Shown here one piece after another: positions 11,156 through 22,632 of a DNA stretch of 64,000 nucleotides. This DNA comes from Taxillus chinensis (Eukaryota > Streptophyta > Magnoliopsida > Santalales > Loranthaceae). Under the pieces are notes generated by a model. That model was not told the origin of the DNA, did not search any database, and saw nothing but the letters and a program-made list of their open reading frames with translations. The stretch covers positions 11,383,715 through 11,447,714 of the forward strand of contig CM042087.1 in NCBI GenBank assembly GCA_023512835.1, read 5' to 3'. Position numbers and translations under genes: made by a program. Within the stretch, counting starts at the first letter, position 1, and each line of letters opens with the position of its first letter.

Positions 11156-11656
11156 ATGGTCTAGTTAGCCTAGGGTAGTGGGCGGATCTAGTTATCTTGA
11201 GTCCTTTGGAGGAGCCTAGAGGGACATGCCTAATCAACATGGTCCTCTTTGAGCCTCTAAGGTGTACTTGGGGTAGTCCGGTCTGTCGTAGGATTTGCAT
11301 GCATTGGCATTAGGGCACTAGTTGCATTTGTTGTTTATATGTGATTGTGTGGATAATCGTATTAAAGCTTTAAGCGTGATAAAAGGAAAATGTGAATAAC
11401 GTGATAAAGTGTTAATTGTGCAACTCTAATTTTGTGTTAATCCGAGCATGACTACGAAGAAAAGAATGTGTAGTATGAAATTGTGTATTCGTGGAATTGA
11501 TGCATGTGTAATGTGGTTTAATGAGAATCGAACCGTGTCCAATGTGTGTAACGCATTGAGATAACCGAAATGAAACAAAATCGGGGTATAGGTTGTGAGA
11601 CTCGATAGATTTCGAATACATTTTGAAGTTTGTGTTCCTTACTTCGTGTAATAAGA

Positions 11657-12595
11657 ATGCCACCGAGGAGAGTGACGCGTGCGTCCGGGGGCAGTGGCTA
11701 ATGAGTCATCTACCCATGAGGGTCCAGGTGTAGGATAGCCCGCTGGAGGCAATGAGCTCTTGCTGGCGCAGCTGTGAGAGGACATTCAACAGGAAGTCCA
11801 AGAGCTGAGGTAGGGTATTCGACAGGAGGTTCGGGAGGAAGTGCGCCATGAGATGGCAGCACAGCAGGTGGTGCCACCACCACCACCACCAGCAGTGGGG
11901 GAGTTACCCCATGAGCATGAGAGTTCGCTGGGTGGCGTACCGATTCACCATGTAGATGATGATGTGGTGACGATGTTTTGAAAGGAACAACCTCCGAGGT
12001 TCAAGGGAGAGGGGGATCCAATGATAGCTGAACACTGGTTGAGGTAGATTAAGCATGTATTTTCCTTTCTCCTACCCCGGGAGGAGGATAAGGTGAGGTT
12101 GGCTATCCGGCAGCTAGCGGGTAATGCCTTAGAGTGGTGGCAAAGTGTCATGGGGAGTCGTGCAGTATATGTTGTGGGACGAGTTATTGCAACTCTTCCA
12201 TGATGAGTTCCTCCCTGAGTCATTGAAGTGGAAAAAGAGGGAGGAGTTTGGCAGCTTGAGGTAAGGATCGAAGACAGTGCCTGAGTATGAGCGGGAGTTT
12301 CGGAGCCTGAGTAAATTTGCTCCCGAGACTGTGGCAAGGGAGGATTTGAAGGCCCACAAGTTCACCTTGGGTCTCAGGCCAGCCCTTAGGAAGAGGGTGA
12401 CGATTCTGGTTTGAGGACTTACTGCCGAGGTTGTGGAGACAGCCCGTATAGCCGAGAGGGAGCCGGATGATGGGAGGCAGGCCCATCGGGGTCGTTAATT
12501 GTAGGGTGGGTCTTACCGTGATTCAGGGTCCAAGAGGCCCAAGACCGAGGAGGGAGGTAGCGCGTTCCTTCCGCAGCAGGGGTCAACCATCAATG
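11657..12595 (+). pseudogene. Gag of Tekay copy A, interrupted
   Basis: It starts at ATG 11657 (MPPRRVTRAS), like the starts at 40724 and 56027 (minus) in copies B and C. The N-terminus holds a Glu/Arg-rich coiled-coil segment and a run of Pro codons. Many stops, mostly TAG where related copies read CAG, break it. The frame would continue to the two CCHC knuckles seen in copy C, but the copia LTR begins at 12596 inside the gene, before them. Confidence 0.8.
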
Positions 12596-13262
12596 TGTTG
12601 GGATAGTGCTATATAAAGCAATGTGTAATCCTAATTATGTGGCTGAGCATCGTAACATCCCATTACTAATCAAAGTCTATTACTGGGTATGTGTGGGTCA
12701 CATACAATAGATATACTAATTAGACTAAGTATAAAATTGGTTCACAATCGGTCAATGGAGTTAGGGATGCTCTATTATGATAAGATTGTGGTGCGGACTA
12801 TTTCTATAGTGGGAGTGATCTAATCTAGGATCATTGTAAAGACTTTACAAATAGTAGTACCAGGTATGTATTTATACATATTGAACAGGACTATGATAGA
12901 ATAAGTTCTTCAACTAATATCCGTTGCATTATATGAAGAACTTTAGATTCTATCACAGGATGATCGATTTATGAATTGATCTTAATCCAAACCGTTTGAT
13001 TAACTCATGTCTATAATTTATGTCTTTTGACTTATCAATGAGTGAGAGGCTTAGTGCTTCAAATATCTCGATATCTTGGAGATATAATATTATAGATAAT
13101 GGGAGCATCAAGTTAGGTGCGTGGAATCCACTACTTAGTTATACGAAGAGTAATGATATTCCCATGTTGTTTAATTCGGGATTCTTGGATGAATCAAGCG
13201 CTTGTAATTATATTAGATATAATTTATTATAAATCTTAATTTATGATTGGATCACGAATAGT
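12596..13262 (+). repeat. Second copia LTR, left part
   Basis: It begins TGTTGGGATAGTGC. It ends where S2 inserted; the sequence resumes at 18441. AT-rich and non-coding. Confidence 0.7.
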
Positions 13263-13784
13263 TGTTGGATCAAGCCTAGAATTTGGATGATGTAAATAAA
13301 ACCCTATGTAATTTGATCTGAAACTTTGGTTGTTTTATCTTAAGTTGTTGCGAAGATATGATCTTAATCTGGACCTACACTCGTGAGAGCAAAACAAAGG
13401 ACAGGATACATAATCCTGATTTGGACGAGAGTGAGTGTCGTCAAACACTTGATAAATAAACAAGTCTATGCTTCATACGGAATAAGGATCGTTCGTGCGG
13501 ACTAATCACTTAAAGCCACGGACTAAGGAAACCGCACCTAGCACCTTAAAGGGACTAAGTCAAATAGATGCGGAGTAAGAATCCTAGTCTACAAGTCGCA
13601 CGGAGTAGGATATAGTCATCGCGGAATAAAAAGCTAAGTCTTCCACTCAAGCGGACTAAAGAAAAGAAGACATGGAGTAAGGAATCCGAGTCTTCCACAC
13701 ATGCAGAGTAAGGAAGTACTTGTGCGGAATAAGGACCCAAGTCTTTTTTTCGCACGGAGTAACGAAACTAGATGCAGAGTAAGG
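13263..13784 (+). repeat. 5' LTR remnant of S2
   Basis: The first ~520 bp of the SIRE LTR (TGTTGGATCAAGCC...) run into the motif array and stop mid-array at a GAGTAAGG copy. The rest of the LTR is deleted. Confidence 0.88.
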
Positions 13785-14740
13785 TGGTGGATAAACCCCT
13801 TCAGGATTCAAACTGGATAGACGCTATGCAAGAAGAGTTTAATCAGTTCAAGAGGAATGATGTGTGGACTTTAATACCAAGACCAAGGTCGCAACAAGTC
13901 ATTGGAGTTAAATGGGTGTTCCGGAACAAATTAGATACTGATGGAATTGTAATCCGAAACAAAGCACGATTGGTAGCCAAAGGATATCGTCAAGAAGAAG
14001 GCATTAATTATGACGAAACCTTTGCTCCAATAGCAAGACTTGAGGCGATCCAAATGTTCCTGGCGTATGCATCATATGAAAACTTCAAGGTTTATCAAAT
14101 GGACGTCAAGGGCGCATTTCCAAATGGAGATCTTCAAGAGGAGGTTTATGTCAAACAACCTCTGGGGTTCGTTGAACACAAGGGCTGAACATATGATATA
14201 TAAACTACAGAAAGCCTTATATGGATTGAAGTAAGCTCCAAGAGCCTAGTATGACACACTGTCAGAATTCTCGCTCGAACATAATTTCAGAAAAGGGAAG
14301 ATAGACACCATGCTATTTCTACGAAAGGAGAAAGACCATTCTCTGATCGTACAAATCTACGTAGATGACATCATTTTCGAATCATCGAATCCGAAGCTAT
14401 GTGAAGAGTTTGCGAAGTTGATGACTAGCAAATTTGAAATGAGTATGATGGGAGAATTAACGTACTTCCTTGGAATTGAGGTTAAACAAATGAAGGATAA
14501 AATCTTCATCAACCAAGTGAAGTACACATAGGACTTAATCAAGAAATTTGGAATGCAAAACTCAACTCCTGTGAAGACTACCATGCCGATCGGTGCCAAG
14601 TTAGATCCTAATCGAACGGAGAATTAGTAAATATGACTGAATATAGAGGGATGATTGGATCATTGTTGTACCTTACAGCAAGTCGCCCGGACATAATGTT
14701 TACAACTTGCATTTGCGCAAGATATCAGGCGAATCCCAAA
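13785..14740 (+). pseudogene. Reverse transcriptase of S2 (SIRE lineage)
   Basis: Three frames cover the copia [46 protein letters not shown], then IYVDDIIF (the YVDD catalytic motif, about 14350-14370) and GELTYFLGIEVKQ. A frameshift lies near 14186 and stops include TAG near 14232. Sequence after the RT collapses at about 14740; RNase H is absent. A ~63 bp direct duplication (copies at about 14742-14777 and 14805-14839) sits at this junction. In an active element the enzyme copies the element RNA to DNA. Confidence 0.88.
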
Positions 14741-14799
14741 GAGTCACAACATAGTCTTCCAATATCTGCGTCTGTCCCAAGAACCAATCTTTCAGACGG

Positions 14800-16943
14800 A
14801 TTCTCAACATAGTCTTCCAGTATCTGCGTCCATCCCATTTCAATGGAAATCGCGCTCTCCCTTTTCCTCAGGCTAACTATCTCTGCTACTTTACGCCTGA
14901 TGGGAACATGACGGCCCGCTGAACCTCTGCTGCTCTCCACCTCCTTCCTGCCTCGGAACAACAGGGCAGTTTAATTGGTGACCCAACCGACAGCCATGCC
15001 CCTGAAGTCAGCTCCGCTCACCGGTCCTCGTGGATTCGGTCCATTGCTGCACCATCCATCTCCCGAGCCTCCCAGTACAGCATCCATGTCTACCCATCCG
15101 AAGTTACGGGGCCCTCTCAGCGAAGTCCTTATCCGGCTGATTCTTCGGCGCCTTCTCCCGCTAATGTCCCCGCACCCGACTCACCCGTTGTTGTTGCAGT
15201 TGTTGATGCCGCTATTGCTACGGCAATGGCAAATGTCCCTCCTTCTCCTCCGGAAGCTCACTTACCTCCACTGCCTCAACCTCGTGACTACCTTGACCAT
15301 CTCTCTACCGAAACCTTAATAGACCTCTGGTTCTGTTTTAGCCTAGCCTGCACTGCCTCCATCCCTGACAATGACATCGAGGTGTTTTATGCCAAACACA
15401 CCCAAACCCCGAAGGATATGATCATCTGGAACCTGGACCATAGCTTCCTTATGCCGGCCCATATTTCGGATGTTCCCTTTGCTGTTACCTCCGGCCTGGC
15501 CCATGACGCATGAGTTCCTTCTCCTGCTAAGGCCCGGCCTGCCTCTCCTGGCGTAGCCATCCCCGTAGTTGACCTCTCGGTCAAAGTGGATTTGCTTGCT
15601 CTGGATGCCCCTTTTGCTACCGTCGTTGCGACACACCCTCCACTCCTATTGACTCCTCTGCCCAGGCACACCTGCACCTATTGCTGCGGGGGAGTCCTCG
15701 AAAGCCCCGGAGTTGGCGCTTGGACATGCCTCGTTTGGTACGGTCCACTCCGACGCTGTGCTCTACTCTCAGCTAGACCGCCACACCCAAGCCCAGAGCG
15801 CCCAAATTTCTGCTATTGCCGCCAAAGTTGATGCTCTCAGCGCCCAACTCCTCTCCTCCCTGACTGACTCTTCCACTTCTATCGAGTAGAAGATAGATCT
15901 CATGGCCTCATCCTTTCATTCACTGTCGACTTCTTTTGCGGACTTGGCACACACGATCGCTTGTCCCCCTCTCGCTCCTCGGCGATCCGCCAAAACGGGG
16001 GGAGAACGTGTCATCCGATCCTCCCGCACCTTCCTCCACTCGTGCTGAGAAGCGACCTTCATCTTCACTGCATCCACTTTCGGGAGTTACCATTCCCAAA
16101 TGCAACCGTTTCTCTCAGCCTAGCTCCTTCAGTGCAGCTCCTCCTTCCACCTCTCCATCAGCGGCTGACACCTTCCTCCCATCATATGCGGATCGTGATC
16201 CACTTGATGCGGATAGAAGTGTTTTTCTTAAAATATCTAAGTATGCCGCATCCAATGTCGAGAGAAGATGTCTTTTTGACCTATACCCCTTCTCTCCTAA
16301 ATACATTAAGACTCTCTATTCCAAGAAGGGCCTATTCACCACAGAAGACATAGAGAACTTCTCTCGAGCAGTTAAGATGGAGATGAGGCTGTTTCCGTCT
16401 CTCTACAAGGATGGGCATATTTTTGATATTGTGCCTTGTTGGTTTGAAGGATATCTTCCTGAAGTAGCCTTCATCCGGACCTTCATCGACAATACTGCTG
16501 AGGACAGCAAACCTTGGAAAAATCTTACAACTATCCTCATTCCGTACCAGATTTTGTTGCCGCACTTCACGCTAGTTGTTTTCATGATTCACTCCAAGCA
16601 GATGATCCTGATTGATTTTTATCAGGTTGTGGATAACAACATAAGAAAGAATCAAATGGAACCTCTGTGTCTTTGACTGATTGAAGCAGTGAAGCAATTC
16701 GGACTCTATGAAGAAATGGGCTTGACTCCCCTAGCTCCAAAACAAAAGCTAAAGGCGTCAGCCCGGAATAAGAAACAAGTACTGCAACAGCCGGATGGAG
16801 ATAGCTGCGGAGCCTTTTTCTGCTTCTTCATCAAATCACTTATAAAGGTGGATAAAAGGTGGAACATCTGCAATTATACAATGGAGCTCAGAGAGAAGGC
16901 AGCAATAATGATCTTCAAGTTTAGTAAGCCTTACGTATCTTAA
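14800..16943 (+). pseudogene. 3' (env-position) ORF with ULP1-like protease domain, S2 copy
   Basis: The N-terminal ~500 codons are Pro/Ser/Ala-rich with a short helical repeat (AAKVDALSAQLLSSL near 15820). The C-terminal domain (about 16200-16943) resembles ULP1/C48 peptidases: His in LPHFTLVVF (near 16560), Asp in LIDFYQ (near 16615), Gln and Cys in QQPDGDSCGAF (near 16790-16815), then a tail ending FSKPYVS. All triad residues and the oxyanion Gln are present. An in-frame TGA at 16674-16676 lies between the Asp and Cys blocks; S1 reads CGA at the aligned codon, which points to CpG decay. Earlier frameshifts and stops also exist. SUMO or ubiquitin-like substrate cleavage is inference from the family. 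Confidence 0.78.
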
Positions 16944-17080
16944 TGCAAAATTCATATATTAAGGCTGATTTGTACTTTGTTGCTAATGAAATGAAAATGG
17001 AAGTTATTTTTATTCTGTATATTATCTTCGTGTTTTGCTTATCGGATCAGATTACAAAGGGTTTTGGCGTATCCATAATT

Positions 17081-17089
17081 GGGGGAGAT
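17081..17089 (+). other. Polypurine tract of S2
   Basis: GGGGGAGAT immediately precedes the LTR start TGTTGG at 17090. Confidence 0.82.
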
Positions 17090-18440
17090 TGTTGGATCAA
17101 GCCCAAAATTTGGATAATGTAAATAAAACCCTATATAATTTGATCTGAAACTTTGGTTGTTTTATCTTAAGTTGTTGTAGAAGATATGATCTTAATCCGG
17201 ACCTACACTCGTGAAAGCAAAGCAAAGGACAAGATACATAATCCTGATCTGGACGAGAGTGAGTGTCATCAGACACTTAGTAAATAACCAAGTCTCTCCT
17301 TCATATGGAATAAGGATCATTTGTGTGGACTAATCACTTAAAGCCACGGACTAAGGAAATTGTGCCTAACACCTTAAAGGGACTAAGTCAAATAGATGCG
17401 GAGTAAGAATCCTAGTCTACAAGTCGCACGAGTAAGATATAGTCATCGCGAAATAAAAAGTTAAGTCTTAGAGTAAGGAATCCGAGTCTTCCATACATCC
17501 GGAGTAAGGAAGTACTTGTGCGGAATAAGGACCCGAGTCTTTTGTTCGCACGGAGTAAGGAAACTAGATATGGAGTAACGAATTCGACTACTCAATCATG
17601 CGGAGTAAGGATGTGCTAATACGGAGTAAGCCATCCGTTCCGTAACTCATGTGGAGTAAGGAACACTCGCAGAGTGAGGAAGTGCCGATGCGGAGTAAGC
17701 GATCGACCTTCTCACTCATACGGAGTAAGGAAGCACCGACACGGAATAAGGATTCCAGATCGAATTAATACGGAGTAAGCAATCACCGACATGGATTAAG
17801 GATCCGAGCTTAGTTAACAAGGGAGTAAGGAACCTTACACCGGATTAAGAAGACGCCGCTTCAACTTATCTCTTCGCATTTAAAGTCACCGGCTCGCTAA
17901 GTCCCAATGTAAGACAAACTTGTTGAGCACCTAAAGAATCTTACATGTGGATCTCCCGGATATGTTGACACGGCTTTAATCGCACTTAGGGACTCACAAA
18001 GGCACTTATGCTTTGCAAACCCAAGATCTTGAAGATCACATCAACGACTTTCAAGGCATAGAGATTTCCGAGGAACATTCAATGTGCACATAGTCCGAAC
18101 AACAAGTTCCAAGATTGTCTCTCAAGGATACTTCTATAAATATTGTAACACTTGTACATAAGTGTTGACAGTTCACAAGTTTGAAATAAGTGTATATGCT
18201 AGAGCTCATAGAGATCAAAGAGGTTAGTGTGTGAGTCATTTTGTAAACAGAGTGTAAGAGAGTCTTGCTTCTATTTTGTTTGTACTTATCAGTTGATAAT
18301 AAAACAAAATACTTCCACTATCCCGGTTATCTTCCACAATGATTCTATCTCTTAACCAGGATAAGTGTTGTCCCAAAGAGTAAGAAAAGAGTTTTAGATA
18401 AGAGCCTATTCACCCCCCTCTAGGCTCCCAGGGACCAACA
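17090..18440 (+). repeat. 3' LTR of S2 (SIRE family)
   Basis: A full LTR of 1351 bp from TGTTGGATCAAG to GGGACCAACA. It includes the motif array at about 17330-17840. Confidence 0.93.
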
Positions 18441-19482
18441 ATAGGTCGCCCATTAGGGAATTAATGGTAACACATAGACAAAGATATAATTATAGAGGTT
18501 GAACGGAATCTATTGATACCGTGTCTATCATATCACATGACAATCAGTTATATCGATGGACAAATCCTTTATTGTGGATTCTTGTAATTATATCTGCTTA
18601 ATCTTAGAGTACAATTTTAGTTACTGATCATGGCTCGGACTAAAACTAATAAATAATGATTTAATTGATTAATGAGATTAATTAATTAAATATTATTTAT
18701 TAGAGCTTCGATTAAGTAGGTCTATTTGGTCCCTCTTGCTAGCACTATTTATTTTTTTATGGAGTACTGGATCATTGTAAGATAATTCTCTGGCAGTTTT
18801 TAAGAGCTAATTAATTAACGTGTGTCAATATATATTTAACTCTTAAATATATATATTACATGGTAATTTATTTAATTAGACTAAATAAATAATAATAAAT
18901 ATTTTATCCGTTTAATGCGATTAAATGAATAATTATATTATTTATTTATTAGATATATATTTAATTAGTTTTGTTGCATAATAATGATATTATTTAAAGA
19001 GTTTAAATAATAATATTATTATTTAACTAAAGGGGCGTATACGTAATAGCACAGGGGTAACCCTAGGTCTATAAATAGATGCATAGCTTCCTAGGTTAAA
19101 ACGGGTGTGTGTGCAATCGTTGATAGCCGATAGAGAGAGAGGCAGGTGATGGCCAACCCTAGTAGAGGTGGTGTTCCTGTTCTTTGATCCAAGGGTGACA
19201 CGGCCATGTACTCTTGAGAAGGTAAATAGCAGAGAAGGCTATTTGGTGATTGAATCCACAAGGTTACGAGGACAAACAAAGGCAGATCATGAGTTCGTTC
19301 TTGGAGAGAAAAGAAGAGGATTCTAGCTTTACCATTCTTCAGGTTGGTTTTTTCTTTTCGCTCTTTACAAAATTAAACTAATTGATTCATGTTTAAATCC
19401 TGGTGTTTATCTGCTGGAATTAAAAATTTTAAAATCCATTTCCGCTGCAGTTAACCGTTAACCCTATTCCAGTATTCCAATA
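18441..19482 (+). repeat. Second copia LTR, right part
   Basis: It resumes the LTR split by S2 and ends TTCCAATA, the imperfect inverse of the TGTTGGGA start. The stretch 18600-19030 is very AT-rich. With the left part the LTR is about 1.7 kb. Confidence 0.68.
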
Positions 19483-19484
19483 AT

Positions 19485-19496
19485 TGGTATCAGAGC
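19485..19496 (+). other. Primer binding site of second copia element
   Basis: TGGTATCAGAGC, complementary to plant initiator tRNA-Met, lies two bases after the LTR end. Confidence 0.85.
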
Positions 19497-19784
19497 TTTA
19501 AACATGTTAATCAATTTGTTTAATTTGGCCCTGGATGTATGGATAGTAGTAGCGACACTCTAGGTTTTATATGTTTATACATGAGATGAATGTTACAGGT
19601 GGTGTATGGATTTATATATTTTGTTCATGTGATAAAAGATTTAATATATATTAATTGTGATGGTTTACTGGCCTTGGGATCTTAGTTTTGGTTGTATTTA
19701 CATGAGATGTAATTTGCTAGAGGGACGGTCTATCATCACCGTGTTTCTCGCTAGTTTTTTTTATTTTATTTTAGCATCTTGTAA

Positions 19785-20614
19785 GCCAGAATTGGCATAG
19801 AAATACTTTATGTAATATTCGATAAGTGATTTGGCCACCGCCATGGCTGACGCTAGGTCCTGCATATTCCTCCGCTGCAGCTCCAACTTCGCCCATTGTT
19901 GTAATCCGTCCATGAAGGAAATAGTGAATCCTCCGTGGATATATCCGAGATCTCCAATATCAGCTCGGAAAATTCACAGACGTACTCCCGCACCATGACT
20001 TTCTGTGTAAGGTGCCGAAGTTTCGCCCGGGACTCGTCTTCCGCATTCTGGGGATAGAATTAGGCCTTGATCTCTCGCTTGAAATCCGCCCATTTGTCGA
20101 TGACGCATAAGCCGCACTCTTTGTCAGCATATCGTCACCTCTACCACACCATAGCTGAATCAACTAAGTATAGTGGAGCGGTCTTCACCTTCTTTGCCTC
20201 ATCTACGATGTTCAAGGCATCGAAGTACTGCTCCATGGTCCAGAGGAAGTTGTCTAACTCCCTTGCATTCCTTGACCCAGCATAGGTTTTAGGCTTTGGC
20301 ACGTCGATTTTGGAGCTGGAATAGTCGCCAACACCACCTTGGGTGACTGCCATCTTATAGAGAAACCAATCCGCCTTGATCTCTTTGATTTCCTTCTGCA
20401 TCGCCAGGATTTGGGACATGAGAGAACCCTTCAAGCCCTCGAATCGAGAGATCATGTCATCCATGACGGAGTTGAGAAGCCCTTGTATCCTCCCATAGCT
20501 TTCCTCACCCTATGAGTCTAGCCTTTCGATGCTTCCAAGTGTGCTCCTCGATCACCTCCATCCTGGTCGGTTAACGCCAACTCCACTTTGGCTAACCGAC
20601 TCTCCGGCGGACAT
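19785..20614 (-). pseudogene. Gag of short-LTR gypsy element
   Basis: ATG at 20614 (minus) opens the frame. Family blocks are MISRFEGLKG, PKPKTYAGSRNARELDNFLW, YFDALNIVDEAKK, LYLVDSAMVW and, in another frame near 19830-19910, FMDGLQQWAKLELQRR. There are stops near 20510-20560 and a frameshift near 20145. This is the capsid precursor that binds element RNA. No zinc knuckle remains because the element is truncated. Confidence 0.82.
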
Positions 20615-20789
20615 GTTTCCCTCGAAACGGACTTGTCTCTCCTCCGTTCCTTAGCGGTTTGTTCCTTCTCGCGGCCTTCGTGCCCACTCAAGCACTAATG
20701 ACAATGGATCCTCCGTTTGTCATTTTTACACCATCTCGAAGCTTTTATTGTTCCACCAAACTTAGCACCAAACTATGCTCGATACCACT

Positions 20790-21175
20790 TGTCACGGGGT
20801 CAGCCTTTATAGAAGCTTAACCCGTGTGGCACCTAGTTCCCACCCGTATGAAGGAACACTAGGTCAGCCTAACTTGTCACATTTGGATCAGAACCCATTG
20901 ATCCATTGTAAAACAATTGTGTAGGGAAGTGCTTAGCGGAAGAAAGATTTAAACGAAGGCAACAAACGATTGTATTGATTGCTTGAAAGCTTTACAACAT
21001 CACTCCCCTGCATTTAAATGTTAATACTTTTTTGGTTCTGCCACCAAGAGACATCATATATGATCGAAATCTAAAATCTCTACAACTTACTTTATAAGCT
21101 AAGTTATAACACTTTACATGGGGGAAACACCCCAAAATAGCCTAAGTATGCTAGGATCAGCCTCGGTTCGTGACA
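20790..21175 (-). repeat. 386 bp LTR of short-LTR gypsy element
   Basis: On the plus strand it reads TGTCACGGGGTCAGCC at the left edge and CCTCGGTTCGTGACA at the right, so the ends are inverted repeats. The primer site (20776-20787, minus) lies two bases away on the internal side, making this the 5' LTR. Confidence 0.85.
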
Positions 21176-21304
21176 TTATTCCACATTAATAGGTCCTTAT
21201 TCCGCATCAATGGGTGTATTTCGTATCAACGGGTCCTTATTCCGTATCAATAGGCTGGGCCCAGATTTGAGCAAGTTTGACCGCCAGATTTGGGCTTATT
21301 CCGT
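21176..21304. repeat. ~60 bp tandem repeat, left of Athila
   Basis: Units built on GATTTG(A/G)(C/G)CAAGTTTGACC, CAGATTTGGGCTTA and TCCGTATCAATGG phrases. The array is broken at TCCGT by the Athila insertion and continues at 33352. The first part has TCCTTATTCCG phrases that look like the reverse of the SIRE LTR motif. Confidence 0.65.
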
Positions 21305-22632
21305 TGTTAGCAATTCCGCAAGCGTACGGATCGTTACAAGTAATAAAGTGGACTCAAAGTCCGGATGTCGAACCCACAAGGAAAGTGATCAATGATGTTT
21401 TTGAAAGCTCATTTTGTAAATCCATGATGTTTTTGAAGTTGGTTTTGTATCATTAGCACTTTGAATGTTGTAATTTAAATAAACAAGGCAATGTAAATAA
21501 TTTTATGGGAGAAAATAGGGATTTCGATGTCAATCAATGTAATTAATTAATCTCTTGTTCTTAAAGCATATTAATTCAAACTTTCCCTTCTTATTTAAAA
21601 CCCAACACTTTTGCATGTACTAGCCTCTTTCGAGTGACCTAGCCGTGTGTATACCCTAGCTTGGGGAACGAGCAACCCATTATGTGCTTAAGTTGTTTGA
21701 GTGTAGATTGGCATCACACCAACCCTAACTAGGTTACAAGCAAGATTACCTGGCTTTCGCAAATTATAATCTTAGCAAGTCAAGTCTTTTAACTATCCAG
21801 GTTATCAATGTCTTCTTTCGATCCATAATTAATTAACCTTATACAAGATTTAAGGTGGCCGAACTTAAATCTCACATGCTAACTCAAAAGACTTGATAAA
21901 CATAACAGGGAATTTCAAATTAACTAGCCAAAAGAAAAGGAATTAAAAACTTATATCAAATCCATCCTCCTCCCGTGGAGGTTTAAGCTACCATAGCAAT
22001 TAAGAAAACCATTATTCTAACTATGAGAACCCAATACACTCCTCTCTCTCTCCCGAAAAGAACGATCCCCCCAAATTACATGAAAAATCCCTTTTGTCTT
22101 ACAATTCTCTGCATACTTGCTCTCTAACCGTTAGAACCGTTCTATCCATCAATTCAAACTCGTTTCCCTCTCAAAAAGGTTGATGGAGCATCGTCAGATC
22201 CTTTAATGAAGGATTACAGGCTGTACACATGGCACCTATGAGAGTTCGTTGATCAGCAGGATACGTTGTGCAGAAACTGCCCGCGGTCATTTCATTTGGT
22301 CAACTCAATTTCAAATGACCGTTTCAAATGACCAAGCTCTCGGGAGCTTCTTGGTCAACTCATTTGGTTCCGTCATTTCTTTTTGGTCATTTCAAATTTG
22401 AAATGACCGCGGTGCGATTATTCCTTGCTCCTTCATTCTTTCTTTGGACCTTGTACTTGGCCTGTTTTCCATTCAAAGACAACAAAAACACCACAAAGGA
22501 TCTACTAATGCTATGTTAGGGGGTTAGTTCATTAATCATTCAAATTCATCAAAATGAAGTTAAAGATGTGATCTTTTATCATAAAATCCCCTTCATTTGA
22601 CACTAAAATGTGTTAGAAAAACCCCCCTAACA
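21305..22632 (-). repeat. 3' LTR of Athila
   Basis: 1328 bp, the copy next to the polypurine tract. It contains, at 22285-22410, a cluster of GGTCATTTCAAAT-like motifs including a perfect 24 bp palindrome at 22385-22408 (half-site GGTCATTTCAAA). Confidence 0.93.

Larger units (their letters stand above)
9842..12595 (+). mobile_element. Tekay-type chromovirus copy A (5' LTR + gag)
   Basis: An LTR truncated at its 5' end is followed by a primer site, a leader and gag. It aligns with copy B (38598-42540) and with the reverse of copy C. The gag is interrupted at 12595 by the start of a copia LTR, and nothing downstream in this window continues it. Confidence 0.85.
13263..18440 (+). mobile_element. 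SIRE-type copia element S2, internally deleted
   Basis: Order: truncated 5' LTR, reverse transcriptase, 3' ORF with ULP1-like domain, polypurine tract, full 3' LTR. Flanks are ATAGT on the left and ATAGG on the right, probably a 5 bp target duplication with one change. Gag, protease, integrase and RNase H are missing. The left deletion joins LTR to RT at a shared AAGG (13781-13784). This copy ties the CGGAGTAAGGA-rich LTR and the ULP1-type ORF to a SIRE-lineage pol. Confidence 0.87.
12596..19784 (+). mobile_element. Second Ty1/copia-type element (5' LTR and leader), split by S2
   Basis: A TGTTGGGATAG start inside Tekay gag and a TTCCAATA end followed by a TGGTATCAGAGC primer site define an LTR in two parts. 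These are separated by SIRE element S2. A non-coding leader follows to about 19784, where gypsy gag sequence on the other strand begins. No copia coding domain of this element is seen. The left target base set would be CAATG (12591-12595). Confidence 0.7.
19785..21175 (-). mobile_element. Short-LTR gypsy element (chromovirus-like), gag + 5' LTR
   Basis: On the minus strand a 386 bp LTR is followed by a TGGTATCGAGCA primer site and then gag. The element is cut off at about 19785, at the leader of the second copia element. Lineage within the chromoviruses (Reina, Galadriel, CRM) is not resolved because pol is missing. Confidence 0.78.

Noticed and set aside
12129..12486. Minus-strand ORFs within Tekay gag
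   Set aside because: They are antisense shadows of the plus-strand gag, as are those at 40513-41235 and 55320-56215.
21205..21395. 61-codon ORF across the Athila LTR boundary
   Set aside because: It spans the tandem repeat and the LTR end and has no domain.
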